Origin: Osmia lignaria lignaria
Lineage: Eukaryota > Arthropoda > Insecta > Hymenoptera > Megachilidae
Direction of reading: 5' to 3'
Length of the DNA: 64,000 bases
NCBI RefSeq assembly: GCF_051020975.1
Contig: NC_135035.1
Coordinates: 8,432,001 to 8,496,000 of the forward strand
Shown: one piece after another, positions 58,601 to 64,000 of the stretch
Numbering within the stretch: position 1 is the first letter of the stretch
How the letters are laid out: each line of letters begins with the position of its first letter
The notes under the pieces: model-generated
What the model was told of the DNA's origin: nothing
Databases searched by the model: none
The model's input: the letters and a program-made list of their open reading frames with translations, nothing else
Translations under genes and position numbers: made by a program

Positions 58601-61600
58601 AAGCAAACGTCGTCGCCAGTTGGATGGATTGCTTAGCTGGCAGCTCGAGTTTCGAATCGGGAATGTCTGCGTGCTCGTGGTGGCCGACTTGCAGACGGAT
58701 GAAACTTTAAAAATGCAAATTTTTCGCCAGGAAATTGGCATATTTTAAATTCGAGCGTAACCTTCCTCGATGCTAATCAACCACGTGAACGATTGTGATA
58801 AAGTTTTCAGCTGCGCGTGACACTCGAAGAACAAAGCTGTACATACATGATGATTCAGAATAATTATGCCTCGATAAACAGACGAATTAGTATGTAAATT
58901 ACATATCGTACGATACGTAAAAAAGAAAAAAAAACCGTCATCGATATTTTTAGCAAAATAAAAGAAAATTCAAAAACAAAATTAGCTACCCAAATATTCA
59001 AATTTATTTCAAATGACACTTATTTAAAAGGATGAAACGTAAGTTATGAAATATAGACGTGACATTTTCAGCTGCATCGTTGTGAACGAAATAATCAACG
59101 AGATGGCAAGCTGTTCGCTTAGAAAGACAGCCGATTGGCCAATACCGGTTTAATTGACTTATGCCCCTCAAGAAACCGCGCATTACGATTGAGAATCACG
59201 TCGAACGATCAACGAGAGCACAGCTGCGAACGAATCAGCCGGCTCTTCGACACAATCGTGACCGTGCCATGAGGAAAGAGTTGGAACAACAACAGCGATC
59301 GTAGTCACGTCGCCTTACATTAATGGATAAATTGCAAGATTGTACGCTAGAAAAGCGTCGTTGCATTAGGTTATTCGAGGATTATCGGGTTAAGTACGTG
59401 GAATCCTCGCACGCTACTTTCCTTAGAACTCGAAGCTGCTTACTCTGTGTAACTAAATAAAATCCTGATCCGTTTCACTTCCCTTTCGTAAGATTATTTA
59501 ACACTTTATTTCGCACAGATTGCAAATTTTTGGCTAGGGAAACTTTAATTATTTTCTTGTATTGCAAATTCGAATAGGTTCAATTTGTCTTTTCACTGAG
59601 AAAAATTTCTAAAAATTTAATTAATCAAGAAAGACATCTTCCATTACGTTACATGGTGAGAAAATTGAGATTAATTACATGAATCGTCATCCTTGAAACG
59701 AGCGCAGGAAGCTTTGTGCCATGAGCATCAGCTCATACCTGCATTCGTCTACCTAATGACAGATGATTACGCAATGGAATGGTTTACGCGAACATGTAAA
59801 CACTTTTTCTTTTCATAGACTATTCTTGTGACCTCACAGGAAGTGACAACCTTCTCGATTCATCGTTATAAATATCCGCGTAACGTGTACGATTCGCGCA
59901 TGCAAACGTCTCGAAGAAAGCGATTTTCTTCTTCGACGATCGTTTACGTAAATACGCCGCGATCATCGTAAGCGTAATATAGTACGCGATAGAGATCGTA
60001 AAACGCGACGTTGAACAGAGCACGCAGCTTATCCGAAGCTTCGCTCTATCTTTGACCCGTGACCCCTCGCGTTAACCAGCCGGTTTCACCCTTTCCTCCA
60101 TCTCCACGCTGGACAAGAGTGGCCCAACAGAAATTTATGAACCACTGACAAATTACTTTATTCATCTATTTTCACGTCTTCAAAAAAAATAATAATAATA
60201 AAAAAAAAAGGAAATAATAATCATTTGATAATAATTTCGACTGGTTAATTACCACTTTTATATCATTAGCGACGAAATATGATATAATTTAAGATTTTTT
60301 AATTTAAATTGGCAGAAGAGATACTGGCTCTATTCTTCGATGCATTATGCAATATTTTATGACACTCGAGAACAATTTAGAACACGGTATACAGTTACAT
60401 TTCTCTTCCTAGGCTAGCTTTCCCAAATGGTGGCCAGAAACGTGATCTCTTAATTGTTTCGAGTGCTGCATTTACTTATTTCCCTGGAACCTTTGTCTCC
60501 TTCTCGTTGAAGTAACGCGCGCTGCCCCAGGCATTCTCTTCAATTAAACTTTAATTATGCTTTCCATTTCGTCGATGTACTTTCTTAGAATTTAACACAC
60601 TTATCATTTAAATTTAACCTGATTATAAATTGCTTCCACAAAGATACCGTTACCTTCTCCGTGACTAAACGTTTCAACCTCCATAAACGACGAAGGGAAA
60701 GGTGTGAAAAAATACACGCTCAATGTCACCGTACTAGTTTCTCGGCATAGAATTGTCCTGACTCGCTTAAACAGGTGTTTTAGGTGAAACTAGAACTTTT
60801 AAAAAACAGAAATTAGAATGATGATCGCTCGGATAAATGATTTTCGTGATTCGTGGTTAGATTAGACGTCGAAACTGGACCGAATCGACGAGACTCGGTT
60901 ACCGAAAAGTTCCTTGGTAGCCAACCGGATGTTGGTAACCGAATAGTTTGCGATGGCGGTTTCGATTCGGCCTTTGGATCGTCGCCAAGCATCGAAATTT
61001 CCTTCTTCGAAACGTACAAGACGTAGTTTCTTACAGGATCACCGCTGGAAAAAGGAAAATAAGAGAAAGCTTCTTTATTAAGCTCCCTCCAGATGGATGT
61101 AACGTCATGGACTTGGATCACGACCCACTTGCCGTGTTCCTGTATTTTGTTCACGTTCTGTTCGACTCGTTTCCAGGTTGAATCACTTTCGAACAATTTA
61201 CGAAATGCCAACTACGATTTCCCCCTCGTATTGCACAATTTTTCTCTCCGATATTTCAGTTACCCTTGTTATTTCCATCGTTGGATAATAATTTGAAACC
61301 GAATCAATAACAAACGGGCTGATCCTTATAATCTTCAACTTGAAACTTTAAAATTTGGAAAGTTTCAAATTCCCAAATTCTGAGTAGCATTGATGTTATT
61401 TTAATTTTCTAAGATGGTAAGTGGAAAAAGATAATTATTTTGAAAAGAAACAGAAAAGCTTGAAAATTATCGAGCACAGACCAGGCGTGCGTCGAGCCAT
61501 AGATCATTTCAACAGACTGTGACAAGCGTAGAGGCGAGTTATTTCTATGATTCCATGTATGTCGTGCAGTGCATGCTCGTCTGGTCTGCGTACACCAGAT

Positions 61601-63685
61601 GCCTACTAATTCATACAATCTAATCCTGGATTTTTAATCGTTCCCGGAGAGTATGTTTCCGTGCACTCGGCTGGCAGCGATGTCGCGGTTTCTGAACCGA
61701 TGTAACGAGCATTGTTCAACTCTAACGTCGTCACGAATTTAATAAATCACCGTCGAAACGGCATCGTTATTATCGTCGGAAGTGGATGATTTATTGGTAC
61801 GTTTCAATTTGAAAAGCGACTCGATCCAAAGGCATTAGAAGAGTGCTTGTTACGTGACGTCAAGCTGTCATATAAATATCACTTAAAAAAAAATTGCAAA
61901 GACATCGTATTGACGAAAGTGATCGTCAAACGTAGCCTATGAAGACTCTTCAACGCGTTAAATGCCACAATGACCGCGGCCATAATTGTAATTATTCAGA
62001 ATACCATCGGGCTACGCGTCGTCTAAAAGCTAAGATATATTTTTAGAATATTCCCCACGTCCATTGCTGCTTTCGCTTCGCATTGTGATTTATAAACTAA
62101 ACGATAATGGCGTGAAACATCGACAGTACAGCATTCCTCTTCGAACAGAGCTCTTATCAATTTCCTGATACATTCGACTCGCGTGAGTTTCCAACGTCAA
62201 TGAAAACTTCCTCGCGATGTATTCTCGTATTACAAAACGAACAACCGGTGGAATAAATAGAAAAGCTCCGATTGTTCGAGCTCGAAGATCACGGGATCTT
62301 CGTAGAGAGAAGATGGGCGCAATAAAATCTCGCGTATGCATCGGCAACTAGATACGTCGCGTCAAGTCGATGAACTTGAAGACTCAACGAACTGGTACTT
62401 TGCGAACAAGACCATACGCGTGCTAAACTGGTTCCCTTCGACTGGTGCTCTTCGATTCGTCTGTTATACGCACGCCTCGTCGAACAAATGGAGGCAAATC
62501 GCTAGCTAGAGTTAACCCGTTCGCTCGTTCGAAACATTAATTAGCGGCCTGCCGAGTCGGCTCGTCCTTTCCGATCGTAAATAAACGCCTCCACCTTGTT
62601 CGCATAGGGTGGCTCTGTTTTCTCCTGTCACGAGGAACTTTTCCTTCTCCACTTCAGCTGGTTTAAAGGACACTCGAGAGCTGTTTGTACTTGACGAGGG
62701 TCGAGCTGATTTCTTCTCTCCAACGTTGTTTGTTCTTCGGACGTCAAACTTTATAAGCGCATTCAGAGAGGATCGTTTTGAAAGACGATTGCTTTTTCGT
62801 ATGATTTGCTTAAGATTTTCATCCGATTTTTCGCCAGTTGGCAAGCTTAGAATCGGATTACGCGTTCACACGATACACGTGTACTTCCGCGAAAGAGTCA
62901 CTCGACGCCACCTTCTTTTACCATCGTACACGTCTCTGCAAAAAGCAGAACGACGTCGACGCTTCCTGATTCTCGCGTTTCCCTCGCGGTGGTCGCGCGG
63001 ACACCAGGAAACGAGAAAATCTCTTCCGTTCGAGCGTCGAAAATTAAGAGGCGAGGAATCGAAGCGTGAATTTAATCGATCGCGGCACGAGGTCCGAGAT
63101 AATCCATTTATCCTTTTCCTTTCCGTTCCGATTATCGACGATAAACGGGCCGCTTCGATGAAGCTTAATGCCTCCTAATGCGCGCCGTGATCGAAATTAT
63201 GGAATGTTTAATGTCGTAATTCAATTCATCCGTACGGTCTAAGCTGTAATTTACTCTCCTGTTACGCTGTTCCTAGATCCGACAGAGAACTCGCCAACTT
63301 TCTTGCACGGACACGTACCTCGCTGCAACTGATTGTTAGCTAGATTGTTACCTTTACCGCGCTGGAAACGTGCGAGATAGCGAAAAACTTCCCGCGCAGA
63401 GAACTCGTGTTCCTCGGAAATTTCATCGAAATTCATTATAGATGCCTAATGCAGTAATGGTAAATTGTACGCGAGTATTAAACGCTGCGAAAGGTTGCAA
63501 GAAACGCGAGAAAATGGTGAGATACGAGCGGAAGCGTAGCAGGTGTACCTGCAATTAAATTTACGTTATCGCGTGTACGTAAGAAGTTTAAGAAAAAGAG
63601 CTTTCGAAGCGAACTCGCAGTTTACGAAGCGAGATATCAATTTATTTTACACCGTATGATTATAAATTCTAAAGCACGATTTACA
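55672..63685. other. Region upstream of tensin, no confident gene
   Basis: AT-rich sequence with GC-rich patches at about 55880-56180, 57060-57372 and 62850-63130. The patch at 57060-57372 is the strongest candidate for a promoter or 5' UTR exon. Its minus-strand end at 57371 follows a good acceptor (tatttacag), but all three frames are largely open, so coding cannot be judged. A possible coding stretch lies at 60813-61046 (minus). Nothing else recognised. Confidence 0.4.
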
Positions 63686-63688
63686 ATC

Positions 63689-64000
63689 ACCACCCTATTT
63701 AACTGAAGTTACACTATCCGCAATTCAATTATGCAAAGGAGCATACAATGCGGGAGCAAATTTGTCCGAAACTATAATAGATTCGCTACCACCCTCCCTA
63801 ACTGAACTCGTAGAGTTTACGATTTAAGGATTCAAAGCGACACACGTTACGAGGGACACAGCAAATTCATAGGAAACTGGATTCCCATCCAGCCTTCCTA
63901 ACTAAAATAGAGTTCACAATTTGCGGATGCAAAGCAACACGCAACCGAAGGGCTACAGCAAATTCGTACGAAACTAGATTCACGAGCTCGTAAATTCTAA
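63689..64000. repeat. Degenerate tandem repeat, period about 99 bp
   Basis: Three units start at about 63689 (accaccctattt), 63788 (accaccctccct) and 63887 (atccagccttcc). Each contains gcaaatt followed by gaaact. The window ends with taaattctaa, matching the sequence just before the first unit (63662), so a higher-order period near 330 bp may continue beyond the right edge. Confidence 0.7.

Noticed and set aside
62512..63178. Open frames of 110 codons (minus) and 189 codons (plus) near the right edge
   Set aside because: Both strands are open over the same DNA, composition is Arg/Ser/Phe-biased, and there is no recognisable motif or credible start context.

Overview
This window is insect nuclear DNA. 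The genes are split by AT-rich introns with GT...AG borders, there are no bacterial-type operons, and the recognisable products are a rhodopsin-type cyclophilin (ninaA), a tensin/blistery homologue and a cluster of midgut-type proteases. A hymenopteran, perhaps a bee, is my guess from general character only; no marker here fixes the order. Exon borders below were read by eye and checked for reading-phase agreement from exon to exon.

Layout. (1) 1-713: AT-rich, with a small GC-rich island at about 310-450 that could be the first exon of a gene running off the left edge. (2) 714-2561, minus: ninaA, five exons. (3) 3131-6445, plus: a secreted M14 zinc carboxypeptidase (CP1). (4) 6716-14434, minus: four chymotrypsin-fold genes of one four-exon design, plus one broken copy. 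These are a dead protease homologue (SPH1, 6716-7840), a rearranged pseudogene (8256-8776) and three apparently active proteases (SP2 9264-10355, SP3 10795-11910, SP4 12922-14434). (5) 15195-16440: a carboxypeptidase pseudogene. (6) 17226-18887, minus: SP5, sister of SP4. (7) 19669-23083, minus: an intact carboxypeptidase (CP2). SP4 plus the CP pseudogene, and SP5 plus the 3' half of CP2, are two copies of one tandem duplication unit. The second copy also carries a 347 bp solo-LTR-like insertion whose empty site is still visible in the first. (8) 26026-51764, minus: tensin, at least 16 coding exons with matching phases, encoding a phosphatase-like domain, a C2 domain, a long disordered middle, SH2 and PTB. 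A likely further exon lies at 55609-55671. (9) 51765-64000: mostly non-coding upstream DNA, with GC-rich patches and a 99-bp tandem repeat running off the right edge.

How the parts fit. The 3-23 kb block looks like a digestive endo-/exopeptidase array shaped by tandem duplication: chymotrypsin-like endopeptidases make peptides and carboxypeptidases trim them. The copies show several stages of fate: active paralogues, a pseudoenzyme, two pseudogenes, a changed S1 pocket, and the gain or loss of a hydrophobic C-terminal tail. In SP4 a single TGA codon separates the protease body from an in-frame, well preserved copy of that tail, a candidate for stop-codon readthrough. Tensin is an integrin-adhesion scaffold with no functional link to the protease array.
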